From CAYVBJ01 sp964449075 (GTDB lineage Bacteria > Bacteroidota > Rhodothermia > Balneolales > Balneolaceae): a stretch of DNA of 64,000 nucleotides. The position numbers were made by a program, and so were the translations under genes. The notes under the pieces were generated by a model, which worked only from the letters and a program-made list of their open reading frames with translations, did no database searches and was not told the DNA's origin. The stretch lies in the NCBI GenBank assembly GCA_964449075.1, contig CAYVBJ010000001.1, forward strand, positions 62,001-126,000, given 5' to 3'. This document shows, one piece after another, positions 9,449 to 20,027 of this stretch. Numbering within the stretch: position 1 is the first letter of the stretch; each line of letters begins with the position of its first letter.

Positions 9449-9515
9449 CTACGTTGGCTTTTTCGGGGTACAAATATTCACACAACAAAGTTGCATGAAT
9501 ATTATGCTAACGTAG
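9449..9515. repeat. nested imperfect palindrome between ftsE and recD
   Basis: Three nested inverted repeats share one centre: CTACGTTGGC with GCTAACGTAG (one mismatch, outer arms at 9449-9458 and 9506-9515), AATATTCA with TGAATATT (9473-9480, 9496-9503), and CAAC with GTTG around AAA (9483-9493). The left arm carries about 14 extra bases. It could fold into a long hairpin and may be a small mobile or REP-like palindromic element or part of a two-hairpin termination region. Confidence 0.5.
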
Positions 9516-9588
9516 CAATATTTATTTTGTTCCCGGATTTTGAGCTGATGTAACTGATATTCTGTTGTGGCAGGAGTTGTTGAGGAAT

Positions 9589-11454
9589 TCAGTCGTTGAG
9601 AAGTTTATCAGTGAGACCGGAAAATCTGTGAATATCATTTGATACAGCATCAATAAATGTGCGTTTATCCCCATGAAACATAAATTTGTTTCGCGCCCTT
9701 GTAACTGCAGTATAAATGAGTTCCCTGGATAATATAGGTGAGTTTCCTTCAGGAAGCATAAGGTGTACGGTATCAAATTCGGAGCCCTGGCTCTTGTGAA
9801 CAGTCCAAAACCATGCAGCTTCATGATGAACAATCTGTGAGGGATGTACGACCTTCAAACTTCCGTCCGGTTTTTTAAAGTATGCCCTCGTCATTTCATT
9901 TTCTTTTTTAATAACGCCAAGATCACCGTTAAACAGATTCAGCTGATAATCATTTTTAGTAATTAATACAGGTTTACAGTCAAAAAGAAGATTTTTAATT
10001 GGCAACCTTTTACGAGATGAAAGATATCTTTCAAATTCACGATTTAACTGATTAACACCCGGGCTTTTATATCTGAATGGTGTGAGCCATACAGAATTTT
10101 GCCAGTGATCAATCAGGCTTGAAGGTGCTGAAATATGTTTTGCCTGCTGATATTTCTCATATAACTCTTCAAATATTGATTCATAGTCACTTTCCGAACA
10201 TAAGTTATACCCAATGCTTACATCAGTAAATTGATCTTCAGTAAGGAGCTTCCAGGCACTTTCACTATTTCCCTGCCTGACTAACTCAGCCAGGTTCCCA
10301 ATTCCGCTTTCGTTACCGAACCTGTAATTTTTTTCAAGGTAGATTATTGAATCATTTATTTTGCTTCCCTGATCAGAACTGCTCTCAATTTTAATACCCG
10401 GAAAATCAATGCGAATTATTTGTGAAAACTGCTCTGAAAAGCCATTGGATTTTTTTACACAAATATCACCCATCACAGCACCGGCTTCAACAGACGCCAA
10501 TTGGTTTTTGTCGCCCACAAATATTAATGAAGTGTTACTGTCAATATTTCGAAGAAGCTTCTGAGCCAGGTTAAGATCCATCATGGATGCTTCATCGATA
10601 ATAATCATATCGTAAGGCAGCGGGTCATGAATCTCAGGAAGCAGTCCGTTGCGGTTGTAAGGTTGTAAAAGCCTGTGAAGAGTTACCGCTTCATTTGGAA
10701 ACATACCGGAAAGTTCGCCGGGCAAATCTAAAAAACTTTTGGCGCTATTTAAGGCCTCACTCATTCTTGCAGTAGCCTTACCGGTTGGTGCTGCCAGGGC
10801 AACCCTGAAAGTTTTTCCAAAGCGTTTGAAATTGAGTGCCAGAATCTTCGCAATAGTTGTCGTTTTACCTGTTCCGGGACCGCCTGAAAGGACGATCAGT
10901 TTTTTGTAGAGAGAAGCAATTGCAGCTACTTTTTGATAATCTGTCTCTTGTTCAGAACTATCGGCAGAGAAAAACGCGGTTACAAATTCACGGAGCTCAG
11001 GCTGTAGTGGTTCATCGTTTGTTTGGGCTGATATCTCTTTAAGTTTTTGTGATACTAGCAGTTCAAAAGACCATGATTTGTGCATATAAAACCGATTCCG
11101 GGCATCAATAATAAACGGTTTTAATTCGCCGGGGCCACCCGTGATAACCGAGTTTTTTAAAACAGATATGTTGGCCGACTGCGGCAGTTTGCGGATGATT
11201 GAACTATCCAATTCAAGATAAGAACCGAGTGTATTGTACGATAAGTTAAGTGGCAGGCAAATGTGCCCCGCTTTTTTGAATAAATTTAAAAAAACAATTG
11301 CGAAAATAACTTCTTTTTCAATCTGTCCATACATCGATTCCAGGAACAGAATCATCTCTTTTCCATGGATATCGAAATCAATATCATTCAGAAATCTGTC
11401 ATCATCATTTGAATAAATGTTATTACAGCTTTGAAAATCTAAATTTGTCTGCAT
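9589..11454 (-). CDS. recD: exodeoxyribonuclease V alpha subunit (RecD helicase)
   Basis: RecD is the 5'-3' superfamily 1 helicase of RecBCD, which processes double-strand ends for recombination. The 621-residue protein has Walker A SGGPGTGKTTT (around residue 195), Walker B IIIDEASMMD, the motif III segment FVGDKNQLASVEAGAV, and late motifs WTVHKSQGSEFDTV and YTAVTRARNKF. The N-terminal ~150 residues are the RecB-contact domain. Start: the ATG is preceded by GGAG inside the pgm stop (TGAGGAG), only 7 bases after pgm, so translation is coupled to pgm. recB and recC lie upstream on the same strand with pgm in between. It converges with ftsE. Confidence 0.95.
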   Translation of the reverse strand: MQTNLDFQSCNNIYSNDDDRFLNDIDFDIHGKEMILFLESMYGQIEKEVIFAIVFLNLFKKAGHICLPLNLSYNTLGSYLELDSSIIRKLPQSANISVLKNSVITGGPGELKPFIIDARNRFYMHKSWSFELLVSQKLKEISAQTNDEPLQPELREFVTAFFSADSSEQETDYQKVAAIASLYKKLIVLSGGPGTGKTTTIAKILALNFKRFGKTFRVALAAPTGKATARMSEALNSAKSFLDLPGELSGMFPNEAVTLHRLLQPYNRNGLLPEIHDPLPYDMIIIDEASMMDLNLAQKLLRNIDSNTSLIFVGDKNQLASVEAGAVMGDICVKKSNGFSEQFSQIIRIDFPGIKIESSSDQGSKINDSIIYLEKNYRFGNESGIGNLAELVRQGNSESAWKLLTEDQFTDVSIGYNLCSESDYESIFEELYEKYQQAKHISAPSSLIDHWQNSVWLTPFRYKSPGVNQLNREFERYLSSRKRLPIKNLLFDCKPVLITKNDYQLNLFNGDLGVIKKENEMTRAYFKKPDGSLKVVHPSQIVHHEAAWFWTVHKSQGSEFDTVHLMLPEGNSPILSRELIYTAVTRARNKFMFHGDKRTFIDAVSNDIHRFSGLTDKLLND

Positions 11455-11461
11455 CCGCTCC

Positions 11462-13105
11462 TCATTCGCTCAGCACTTCTTTGACAATTGATTTCGCTTC
11501 GTCCTGAATCATTTTAAGGTGTTCTTTTCCTTTAAAGCTCTCTGTATAAATTTTATAAATATCTTCCGTACCCGAAGGCCTGGCAGCAAACCAGCCATTT
11601 TCTGTCACAACTTTTAAACCTCCGATCGGGGCATTGTTGCCCGGGGCATGAGTGAGTTTTTGAATAATCTCTTCGCCTGCCATTTCGCTTGCTGCAACCT
11701 GTTCCGGGGATAAATTTGCAAGTTTCTTTTTTTCATCCGGGGTTGCAGGTGCATCAAGGCGCTCGTAAACCGGACTCCCAAACTCACTTTCAAGTGTACG
11801 GTAATGTTCTGCGGGGTCCTTGCCGGTTTTTGCCGTTATTTCTGCGGCAAGCAGATTCAGAATAATTCCGTCTTTATCGGTAGACCATACTGTGCCATCT
11901 TTTCTCAAAAAGGAAGCTCCTGCACTCTCCTCTCCGCCAAAACCATATGTACCCTCCAAAAGTCCATCCACAAACCATTTAAAACCCACCGGTACTTCTG
12001 CAAGATCTCTGTTCATCGACTTCGCCACTCGGTCAATCATACTGCTCGAAACAAGGGTTTTCCCTATTTTTATTTCATTTGACCATTCCGGCCTGTTTTG
12101 AAAGAGATATTGAATTGCCACGGCAAGATAGTGATTCGGATTCATCAGCCCGGCTGACCTTGTAACAATTCCATGCCGGTCAAAATCGGGATCATTTCCA
12201 AAAGCAATATCATACCTGTCTTTTAATTTGATCAGGCTTGCCATTGCGTAAGGAGAAGAACAGTCCATCCGGATTTTTCCATCTTTATCAACCGTCATAA
12301 AACTGAATGTCGGATCAATCCGGGGATTTACAATGTCAATATCAAGACCATAGGTCTCAGCGATTGGTTTCCAGTAATGAACACCTGATCCACCCATAGG
12401 ATCTGCCCCGATTTTAAGTCCTGACTCTTTGATTACATCCAGATCAACCACGTATTTAAGATCGTCCACATAAGGCTGCACAAAATCATACGCATGTGTA
12501 TTCTCTTTGTGAAATGCACTTTTAAGGCTTATTCGTTTAACTCCCTCCAGGTTGTTACGGAGATACTGATTGGCTTGCATTTCAATTGCATTTGTAATAG
12601 ATGTGTTTGCCGGTCCCCCATTAACTGAGTTATATTTAAATCCACCGTCTGAAGGCGGGTTATGTGAAGGAGTTATGACAATGCCATCTGCCTTATGGAT
12701 ATCGTTTGCATGATTGAATTTTAATATAGCATGAGAAATAACAGGTGTTGGTGTATAACCCATTTCTCTCTGAAAACGAATATGAACTCCATTGGCTGCA
12801 AGCACTTCAATAGCAGTGATTAGTGCCGGTTCAGATAGTGCATGGGTATCCATTCCAATAAAAAGCGGCCCGTTTATTTTGTTTTCTATACGATAGTCGG
12901 CGACAGCCTGACTAATTGCAAGGATATGATTTTCATTAAATGTATCATCCAGTGAGGTGCCTCGATGTCCCGATGTACCAAAATTTATTTCATGAAGCGG
13001 ATTTTCTGGATCAGGCTGTCTCTGGTAGTAGTTTACAATGAGTCCGGGGATGTTTTCAAGAATCGTATAAGGTGCCTTTTTTCCGGCAAGTTTGTCAATA
13101 GCCAC
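11462..13105 (-). CDS. pgm: phosphoglucomutase (alpha-D-glucose phosphate-specific)
   Basis: Pgm interconverts glucose 1-phosphate and glucose 6-phosphate in the cytoplasm, supplying UDP-glucose synthesis and glycogen turnover. The 547-residue protein starts with the family N-terminus (FGTSGHRGTSLDDTF), has the catalytic phosphoserine loop ITPSHNPPSDGGFK, the Mg-binding loop GNDPDFDRHGIV, the sugar-specificity segment GGEESAGASF and the phosphate-binding C-terminal RPSGTEDIYKIY. The start codon is GTG (13103-13105). It sits between recB (148 bases upstream) and recD (7 bases downstream), so it probably has its own promoter and carries recD with it. The UDP-glucose epimerase galE is elsewhere in the window. 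Confidence 0.97.
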   Translation of the reverse strand: MAIDKLAGKKAPYTILENIPGLIVNYYQRQPDPENPLHEINFGTSGHRGTSLDDTFNENHILAISQAVADYRIENKINGPLFIGMDTHALSEPALITAIEVLAANGVHIRFQREMGYTPTPVISHAILKFNHANDIHKADGIVITPSHNPPSDGGFKYNSVNGGPANTSITNAIEMQANQYLRNNLEGVKRISLKSAFHKENTHAYDFVQPYVDDLKYVVDLDVIKESGLKIGADPMGGSGVHYWKPIAETYGLDIDIVNPRIDPTFSFMTVDKDGKIRMDCSSPYAMASLIKLKDRYDIAFGNDPDFDRHGIVTRSAGLMNPNHYLAVAIQYLFQNRPEWSNEIKIGKTLVSSSMIDRVAKSMNRDLAEVPVGFKWFVDGLLEGTYGFGGEESAGASFLRKDGTVWSTDKDGIILNLLAAEITAKTGKDPAEHYRTLESEFGSPVYERLDAPATPDEKKKLANLSPEQVAASEMAGEEIIQKLTHAPGNNAPIGGLKVVTENGWFAARPSGTEDIYKIYTESFKGKEHLKMIQDEAKSIVKEVLSE

Positions 13106-13253
13106 AGCAGTTAGTTTTTAGTTAAAAATCCATTGCACAATATAAAGATGTTTTAGTTTAGCTATAAAAACAAGCTTGTTCATATCTTTAGCTGAAAATT
13201 TCATCAAAATCTATCAATTTGTTGGAGCCTGAAAGTAAAAGTTGTCATTAACT

Positions 13254-16200
13254 TTATAAGGCCGGTTTAACAAGCACACGTTTAAGTGTTTCAATTATCT
13301 CTTTTTGGGGTTTGTGAAAATAGATCCCTGTCTCATTCCCGGGTTTTATGCCTCTTACAAAAAGATAAAAAACCCCGCCAAAATTCAGATCATAATCATA
13401 GTTATCTATTCTGTTTTCAAGATATTCTGACAGTGCAAGTGTATAAAAGTGATACTGTACATCGTAGGATTTCTCCCTGATCTCATCCGTTAATTTTATT
13501 TTGCTGTAATCGGCGAATGAATCTCCCAGGTAGTTGGACTTATAGTCAACTATATATGCTTTACCGTTTTGCCAAACCACAAGATCAATAAATCCTTTCA
13601 TAAAAGACTTTGCAGCAGTTCTGTTGATCGCTTTTACCTCTCTCCCACCGCGTATCAGCAACTCAGCTTCTTTTTGACCGGGCTCATCACTCATTAGCTG
13701 GAACTCCATTTCAGACAACTGATCCGCAGAATCCAGTTTATTCAATTTCAAAATTTCACTCCCTTCAGCGCATAAGTCCAGGCAACTTACATCTTCCACC
13801 ATTTTCAAAAGGCAATGTGCCCATTCCGGATCCAATCTGTTGCGTTCAAGCAATGAATCAATCTCTTTCATTAATTCAGAACGATTCTGATCTCCGAATA
13901 CCTGTTCTTCGAATACTTTGTGAATGATTGTACCCGCTTCAGCTCCACGCGGAAAGTCAAACAGAGAATATTTATGAACCTCCGTCAGTTTTTTCTCCGG
14001 TATGATTCCTGCAGTCCACTCATCATAATCAGGTTGATAGACAGATCCTCGGTCACTGCTTATTAGTGACGAAAAGCTGAACATATTTTTGGATGAATGT
14101 AACCTTTTAAAGGCATGAAATTTTTGAGGAACTATTTTTCTGTTTTTGATCACATCAAATTTTATTCCATCAAGTGATTGATCATTAAGTTCAGAAACAG
14201 AGAAAAGTGAAGGATTTTCTGCAGCCAGTTCTTCGATGCATTTTGAATAATATACTGCATCCAAACTCCCATCTCCTTTTTTCAGGTTACTGAGAGTATT
14301 AAAATAGGGTTCCAGCCTCTTTCTTCCAGAGAGAATAGCTCCAAGACCGCTAAAGCAGGTGTCCTGTGATACTCCTAAATAAACATAATTGGCATAGCGT
14401 GCCCTGGTGATTGCCACGTAAGCTTTTCTGACTTCTTCAGCTGTTTTCTCAACCAGATTTTCTCGCAGAGCAATATCTTTTTGATCAGAATTGGAATATG
14501 AAAAATCCATTATCTGCTTATAATTTTCACCTTCTTTTCGGTGATAGGTAACCGGAAGATCTGAATTCATTGTTGTATTCCATAAGAAAGGAGAAAATAC
14601 GACTGGAAAACTCAGTCCTTTGCTATTGTGTACAGTGGTGATTCTGACCAAACCTGAATCATTTTCAAGACGGAGCTGATCTTCATCACGTTTTGTATTT
14701 TCCTCTTTTCGCTTCCCTGTAAGCCAGTTGAGCAATCCTTCTATCTGTAGTGAATACTCCAGTTCTGCTTTGCTGCAGAGATCCGCTACCTGGAAAATAT
14801 TACTGATTACGCGGTCTGTATTGTCAAGTTCTGAAATAGATAATAATCCTTCCCTTTCGAAAAAAAGCCACCGAAAAGCCGGGTAAAAGCCATTATCTTC
14901 AAAATTTTTCCGGAAAAGCTGCAGCTCTTCAAGCAGTTTGTCTGTTCTCTCTTCATCTTCATCAGATGGAAAATCAGACATATTCAGTCCCCGAAACCCG
15001 GACATCATCAATTTACGAACAGAATTTCTGCTGCCGGCATCAGTTACACTTTCAAGCAGCAGCTGAACTCTATAGGCTTCGGGTGTAGTAAATACATTCT
15101 GTCTGCTAATTTTTACAGACTTTATGTTTAACTTTTTTAACTCTTCCTGTATATTTTCACCTTCTTTATGACTGTTTACCAAAACTGCAATATCACCGGC
15201 TGCCAATGGTTTATCCCGGATCTTCAATAAACCGTCAGCCCCTTGTTTTAGTAGTTTGGTGATACGATGTGCCACATCTCTGTAAACGTTTTTTCGAAGC
15301 TGATTTTTATTTTGATATTCCGATTCATTCTTTCTGTTTATGATCACTTGCATGGGGGATACTTTTTTACCGTTTTCCGTCAAATAATCATCAATATTTC
15401 CATACCCGGCAGGATAAAAATCAAACTCGTCAATAATAAAAGCATCCTTCTTCTTTGAAAATAGTTTATTGACAGAATCGATAACCATCGGGTTGCTTCG
15501 GTAGTTATTATTAAGTGTAAATCGTGATTTCGCAGCGGCTTCATTCCTGGCTTGCATGTAAGCAAATACATCAGCACCTCTGAACTCGTAAATTGCTTGT
15601 TTTGGATCACCAATCATTATCAGGGAGACCGATTTCTCATTTACAGGATAAATGTGGCTGAATATTTCGTACTGTACGGGGTCAGTGTCCTGAAATTCAT
15701 CTACGAGTGCTATGGGAAATTTTTGGCGCAGTTTTTCAGCAAAATAGACTCCGTTGATTCCCTTAAGACTTTCTGACATGAAATGTAAAAGATCATCATA
15801 GGTAACAGAAGACCATGTTTTTCTCTTCCTATTATAATTTTTCTGCAGATTGTCGAGCATATCCAGCAGAAAAGCTGTTTTTATATCCGCGAATTTTTCT
15901 GACAGGTTTATCAAATCATCACACAGATTATAAAAATCTCTATCAAAAAAAAATTTTCTGCCGGCCTTCTTATAGTTGTCAGGATTATCATGATACGATT
16001 TGCAAAATTTTTCGACGTATGTATAATTTAGTGAGTGAAAACTGTCCATATCTGCCAGTTTATCAATCTCAGCAGACCATCTGTCAAGATTTCTTTGAGT
16101 AAATCCTTTCAAATTTGTTTTGATCAACTCATTACGGATACTTTCTTTATCCTCTTCCCATGCCAGGCTGATATCTTTTTTTAAAGAAATGAATTTTTCA

Positions 16201-16847
16201 AGAACCGGCCTCGGTTCAGGCAGTGAATCCTTGTCAGGCTCGATCCCGGAATATGGTTTGGAAATAACAGAGTCTGCAAGATTGAAAAAATGATCAGGAG
16301 ATTTTGCAGTTATTTTAAATAGTTCAGACATTAAATCATGGAGATCTGAATGGTGATTTGAAGACATGAAACTGCGCCAATAATCCTGTACTTCCTTTTC
16401 GAGTAGAATGTTGGTCTCTTCTATTTCCCAGTCAACAGGAATTCCAGAAAGCAATATGTGTTCATTCAAAACGGACTGACAAAATCCATGAATCGTTGAA
16501 ATAGATACATCATCGAAATTGGTGATAGCCTCCTGAACTCTTGAGAGTGCATCCGGATCGTTTTTAAAATAATTCAAAAATTCTTGTCCAAAATTATCCG
16601 TTGTTTCCCTTTCAGGATAGACAAGAAGTTCCCTGCAATCCCTTAATCTCTCGTAAATCCTCGCTTTCAACTCTTTTGTAGCTGCTTTTGTGAAGGTCAC
16701 GACAAGAAGCTCATCCACTTTCGCTTTTCCTTCTGCAATAAACCTGGCAAATAAACCGGCGATAGTAAATGTTTTCCCGGTACCCGCGCTTGCTTCAATC
16801 AATACACGAGGGCTTGGATTAAGACCGAATATTTCAACAGGTTTCAT
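13254..16847 (-). CDS. recB: exodeoxyribonuclease V beta subunit (RecB helicase-nuclease)
   Basis: RecB is the 3'-5' helicase and the only nuclease of the RecBCD complex, and it loads RecA after Chi. The 1197-residue protein has Walker A IEASAGTGKTFTI near residue 20, Walker B LVDEFQDTDPVQYEIF near 390, the SF1 motif TTVHNSKGLSFPVVF, motif VI YVAITRARYANYVYLG, and the C-terminal nuclease signature FIDLVV...AYIVDYKSNYLGD with the catalytic D, D and K. Length matches the family. It begins 3 bases after recC, so the two are co-translated. The next gene is pgm, not recD. Confidence 0.96.
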   Translation of the reverse strand: MKPVEIFGLNPSPRVLIEASAGTGKTFTIAGLFARFIAEGKAKVDELLVVTFTKAATKELKARIYERLRDCRELLVYPERETTDNFGQEFLNYFKNDPDALSRVQEAITNFDDVSISTIHGFCQSVLNEHILLSGIPVDWEIEETNILLEKEVQDYWRSFMSSNHHSDLHDLMSELFKITAKSPDHFFNLADSVISKPYSGIEPDKDSLPEPRPVLEKFISLKKDISLAWEEDKESIRNELIKTNLKGFTQRNLDRWSAEIDKLADMDSFHSLNYTYVEKFCKSYHDNPDNYKKAGRKFFFDRDFYNLCDDLINLSEKFADIKTAFLLDMLDNLQKNYNRKRKTWSSVTYDDLLHFMSESLKGINGVYFAEKLRQKFPIALVDEFQDTDPVQYEIFSHIYPVNEKSVSLIMIGDPKQAIYEFRGADVFAYMQARNEAAAKSRFTLNNNYRSNPMVIDSVNKLFSKKKDAFIIDEFDFYPAGYGNIDDYLTENGKKVSPMQVIINRKNESEYQNKNQLRKNVYRDVAHRITKLLKQGADGLLKIRDKPLAAGDIAVLVNSHKEGENIQEELKKLNIKSVKISRQNVFTTPEAYRVQLLLESVTDAGSRNSVRKLMMSGFRGLNMSDFPSDEDEERTDKLLEELQLFRKNFEDNGFYPAFRWLFFEREGLLSISELDNTDRVISNIFQVADLCSKAELEYSLQIEGLLNWLTGKRKEENTKRDEDQLRLENDSGLVRITTVHNSKGLSFPVVFSPFLWNTTMNSDLPVTYHRKEGENYKQIMDFSYSNSDQKDIALRENLVEKTAEEVRKAYVAITRARYANYVYLGVSQDTCFSGLGAILSGRKRLEPYFNTLSNLKKGDGSLDAVYYSKCIEELAAENPSLFSVSELNDQSLDGIKFDVIKNRKIVPQKFHAFKRLHSSKNMFSFSSLISSDRGSVYQPDYDEWTAGIIPEKKLTEVHKYSLFDFPRGAEAGTIIHKVFEEQVFGDQNRSELMKEIDSLLERNRLDPEWAHCLLKMVEDVSCLDLCAEGSEILKLNKLDSADQLSEMEFQLMSDEPGQKEAELLIRGGREVKAINRTAAKSFMKGFIDLVVWQNGKAYIVDYKSNYLGDSFADYSKIKLTDEIREKSYDVQYHFYTLALSEYLENRIDNYDYDLNFGGVFYLFVRGIKPGNETGIYFHKPQKEIIETLKRVLVKPAL

Positions 16848-16850
16848 ATA

Positions 16851-19800
16851 CTATTCAAGATTCTTTATTAAATCTTTAAAAACACGATCAGAGTTTTCAC
16901 GAAATTCAGGTAACTCAAGAGGATTCGTGCGTCCAAACCATAACTGGTAAACCGGATCACTATTTTCAGCTATTACAAAATTACCAAACCATTCTGATTC
17001 GCCCCGTTGAATTGCCTTCTCAAAAGTTTCTTCGTAGTTAGATTTTGAAAATGAAAATGACGTTTTAGGTGCAAAGAGAAAAGGCCTTTGGATTCCCTTG
17101 AGATAAATCTCAGCAAGGTTTTCAAGTGTTTCAACAGGATCATCAACGGGCGAAAAAGAGAACCATTCACCTCCGTCTTTTTTTGCATTTAACAGGATCC
17201 TGTTTTCAACAAAATTTTTCTTGAAGTGATTCAGTATATGCAGGTATCGGAGCCATGCAACAATCAGGTTTTTCCCGCTCTTTGAAGAGAGAAAAATGTC
17301 ATAGTATTTATTTGTAGAATAGCTCTTAACATAACCTTCTATAGTACTGCTGTTCAGTTGATAAGAGATATTTATCTGATTTTTTTTATATGACCCTGTC
17401 TCTTCAGAGATTATTTTAAGAATCTTCTGATCTTGTTCAATTATTCTATCTGTTTCTTGGTGACCAAGAAAATCGTCCGGAACCATACCACTCTTTATCA
17501 GCAGGTTCTTTGATGGCTCTTTACCTGTTTCAGTTTCCATCCATCCAAGAACTGTTCCGGTTAGCTTGTATGATAAGAGAGCATCAGGTACAAATATCTC
17601 TTCTCCCAGCCGGTCATCAAAATCAGAAAGCCAAACACCGAAATTATCTTTTAAATAAAATTTAACCGGGTTTCTGAAGAAGGATTCTAAATCCTTAATC
17701 CGAATAACTTCCCCAAATATTTCGATGCTTTCAGCTGTAGCTGAGTAGTTTCCGCTTTTTTTATCATCCGTGTTTAGTGATTCTGCTACTTCTGCATAAA
17801 TATTCGAATATGATTTATTGCATTTAAACTGATTTTCAGAAAAACCGTTTAAAGACTCTTCCTCGATCAAATTATACATATTTACACCAGTAATATGTTC
17901 AATTCTGTCTATCCATTTTTCTAAAATAACAGAAGGTTGAATTTTCTCATTATCTACAATGCTTCTTCCTACATAACTGATAAAAAGTTTTTCGGTTGGT
18001 GCCATAACATACTGCAGAAAAAGATGCCTGTCTTCATCTTTAACAGTTGTTTCTCTTGAAGTGGGCGAATTTTGAATAAGATCAAATTCTGGTGCGCTTA
18101 TTTTTCTCGGAAATTCTTCTTCGTTTAATCCAATCAGGGCAACGATTTTAAAGGGTATATTTCTCATGGGTACCATTGAACTGAATACAACTCCTGTTGC
18201 CAGGGATGCTGTGGTTGAGCGACTCTCCTTAATCGCGGATAAAATTTCTTTCTTGAAAACCCGGTATGGTACTTTTTCCTTAAAACCGCTAAGCCTGCTC
18301 TGTTCAAGCAGAGACCTCATAAACTCAATAATATCATGCAAACGATATTCTGAAGAGTTCACAGGAAATAGACTCTCAATCCAGTAAATACCTTTTTCAC
18401 GCCAGTCATCCAGAGTTCGATCCTCGGTTGAATCAATTCGAATCTCGTTTAACAAGTTGATACATGATGAAAAACGGCTGAGTATATCCTCTTTTTCAGT
18501 AGTGTCAATACCTTGATAAGCAGGTATATCATCAATCATTACGAAATCAGGAAGGTCAAAGAGATGCCCCAGCCAAAGACTGTTAAGAGCAGAACGATAC
18601 GTATTGGTTCTGTTTTCCGGCTGCTCTTCGATCTTTCGATGATCCGAATCCATGCCCCAGGTGATATGATTATCTGTAATCCATCTTCGGATCAGGCTGA
18701 TATCTGCCTCACTCAGATTAAACTTCTCCATAATCGGACCACTGTGCAATATGTCCATAAAATTGGACGGAAACCACCTGCTCTCAGTAAATTCTAAAAT
18801 TTGTTCCAAGAGGATGTAGATAGAATTTTTATTGCTGATATTTTTTTCTCCAATCGTAAAGGGAATTTTGGGCAGATCACGATCTTTCGTTCCAAATACG
18901 GCCCGGATGTAAGAAGTATATTTATCCATATCGGGTGAAACGACTAGAATGTCATCAGGATAAACTGTATCTGAAATTTCAATGCAATTCAGTATGTAAT
19001 TGTGCAGGGTTTCGATTTCACGCAATTTGGAGTGACACGAATGTATTGATACCGTTTGATCGGGAGGAGCTGATGATCTGCCGGACTGGTTTTTATCTGT
19101 GGTCAACAGTCGATTTTGAATAAGATGCAGAAATGAAGACCCGCTCCTTTTTTCATAATGAGTATTCTGCTCAAAATCAGCCTTGTATTCTGATATAAAA
19201 AACTGGAGCGACTTTTCTGCAGATATCTCTTCATCTAACATATCAATCAGAAAATCATTTTTTTTATGAACTATAGTTTTTAAATCCAGCAGCTGATGGT
19301 TAAACATGTGAACAGGTATTTGTGCAGAGTATGCCACAAGTATTTCAACAAGCGGTTCGGGCAGTTTTCCTGAGTGAAACACCCAAAGATTCCTGGCAGG
19401 ATCCGTTCTTACTTTTCCATTTAAAATTTTCTGCAGAATGTCGTTCCAGAGTACCGGGCTGTGGTATTGCAATTTTGAACTGTAATAACTATCCCAAATT
19501 TTGATTAAACGATTCCAAAGATTCATCTGCCACACTTCGTGTCTGTTACCGGATACCTCATTGCCCTTATCCCATTCCAGGATCATATCAGGCCGGTGAA
19601 CCATATACTTATCGTACACGGAAGCAATTAAATCACTCAGCTGAATATATCGCTCCACCCTGTTTCCTTTTGCGGAGTTTGATATATAATTTTCTATCAA
19701 TTTTGCATTTTCCGGAATATCCCCGTTCATTAGCAAGTTCAAAATCGCCCATTTCAACGGATTTTTATCTGTGGCCAGCTCCTTGGGAGTATCGGGATGT

Positions 19801-20027
19801 AAACGCCTGATCTCATTCCACATCCACTCAGCAGGCAAAAGATATTGTATATTTGCACTGATCACATTCTGTTCAGCAATCTTGAATTGAAGCCAGCGGG
19901 CATTATCCCGATTGGGCACTATTATCGTATCACTCTGAAGCGGATGCATATTGCCTGAAAAATGTAAAGATTTACTCAGTTTTTCAGCCAGCCATTCAAG
20001 CCTGTTACTTTTATAAAGATGGAGCAT
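16851..20027 (-). CDS. recC: exodeoxyribonuclease V gamma subunit (RecC)
   Basis: RecC scaffolds RecBCD, splits the DNA strands and recognises Chi. The 1058-residue protein shows the degenerate helicase-like fold of the family, including the diagnostic segment FSSMVPMRNIPFKIVALIGLNEEEFPR, which aligns with E. coli RecC (TMVPMRSIPFRVVCLLGMNDGVYPR), and the N-terminal SNRLEWLAEKL. It is somewhat shorter than the ~1120-residue E. coli protein. It is the first gene of the recC-recB pair. The upstream 210 bases hold its promoter, though I cannot pick one out. Chi sequence specificity cannot be predicted from the protein. Confidence 0.94.
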   Translation of the reverse strand: MLHLYKSNRLEWLAEKLSKSLHFSGNMHPLQSDTIIVPNRDNARWLQFKIAEQNVISANIQYLLPAEWMWNEIRRLHPDTPKELATDKNPLKWAILNLLMNGDIPENAKLIENYISNSAKGNRVERYIQLSDLIASVYDKYMVHRPDMILEWDKGNEVSGNRHEVWQMNLWNRLIKIWDSYYSSKLQYHSPVLWNDILQKILNGKVRTDPARNLWVFHSGKLPEPLVEILVAYSAQIPVHMFNHQLLDLKTIVHKKNDFLIDMLDEEISAEKSLQFFISEYKADFEQNTHYEKRSGSSFLHLIQNRLLTTDKNQSGRSSAPPDQTVSIHSCHSKLREIETLHNYILNCIEISDTVYPDDILVVSPDMDKYTSYIRAVFGTKDRDLPKIPFTIGEKNISNKNSIYILLEQILEFTESRWFPSNFMDILHSGPIMEKFNLSEADISLIRRWITDNHITWGMDSDHRKIEEQPENRTNTYRSALNSLWLGHLFDLPDFVMIDDIPAYQGIDTTEKEDILSRFSSCINLLNEIRIDSTEDRTLDDWREKGIYWIESLFPVNSSEYRLHDIIEFMRSLLEQSRLSGFKEKVPYRVFKKEILSAIKESRSTTASLATGVVFSSMVPMRNIPFKIVALIGLNEEEFPRKISAPEFDLIQNSPTSRETTVKDEDRHLFLQYVMAPTEKLFISYVGRSIVDNEKIQPSVILEKWIDRIEHITGVNMYNLIEEESLNGFSENQFKCNKSYSNIYAEVAESLNTDDKKSGNYSATAESIEIFGEVIRIKDLESFFRNPVKFYLKDNFGVWLSDFDDRLGEEIFVPDALLSYKLTGTVLGWMETETGKEPSKNLLIKSGMVPDDFLGHQETDRIIEQDQKILKIISEETGSYKKNQINISYQLNSSTIEGYVKSYSTNKYYDIFLSSKSGKNLIVAWLRYLHILNHFKKNFVENRILLNAKKDGGEWFSFSPVDDPVETLENLAEIYLKGIQRPFLFAPKTSFSFSKSNYEETFEKAIQRGESEWFGNFVIAENSDPVYQLWFGRTNPLELPEFRENSDRVFKDLIKNLE

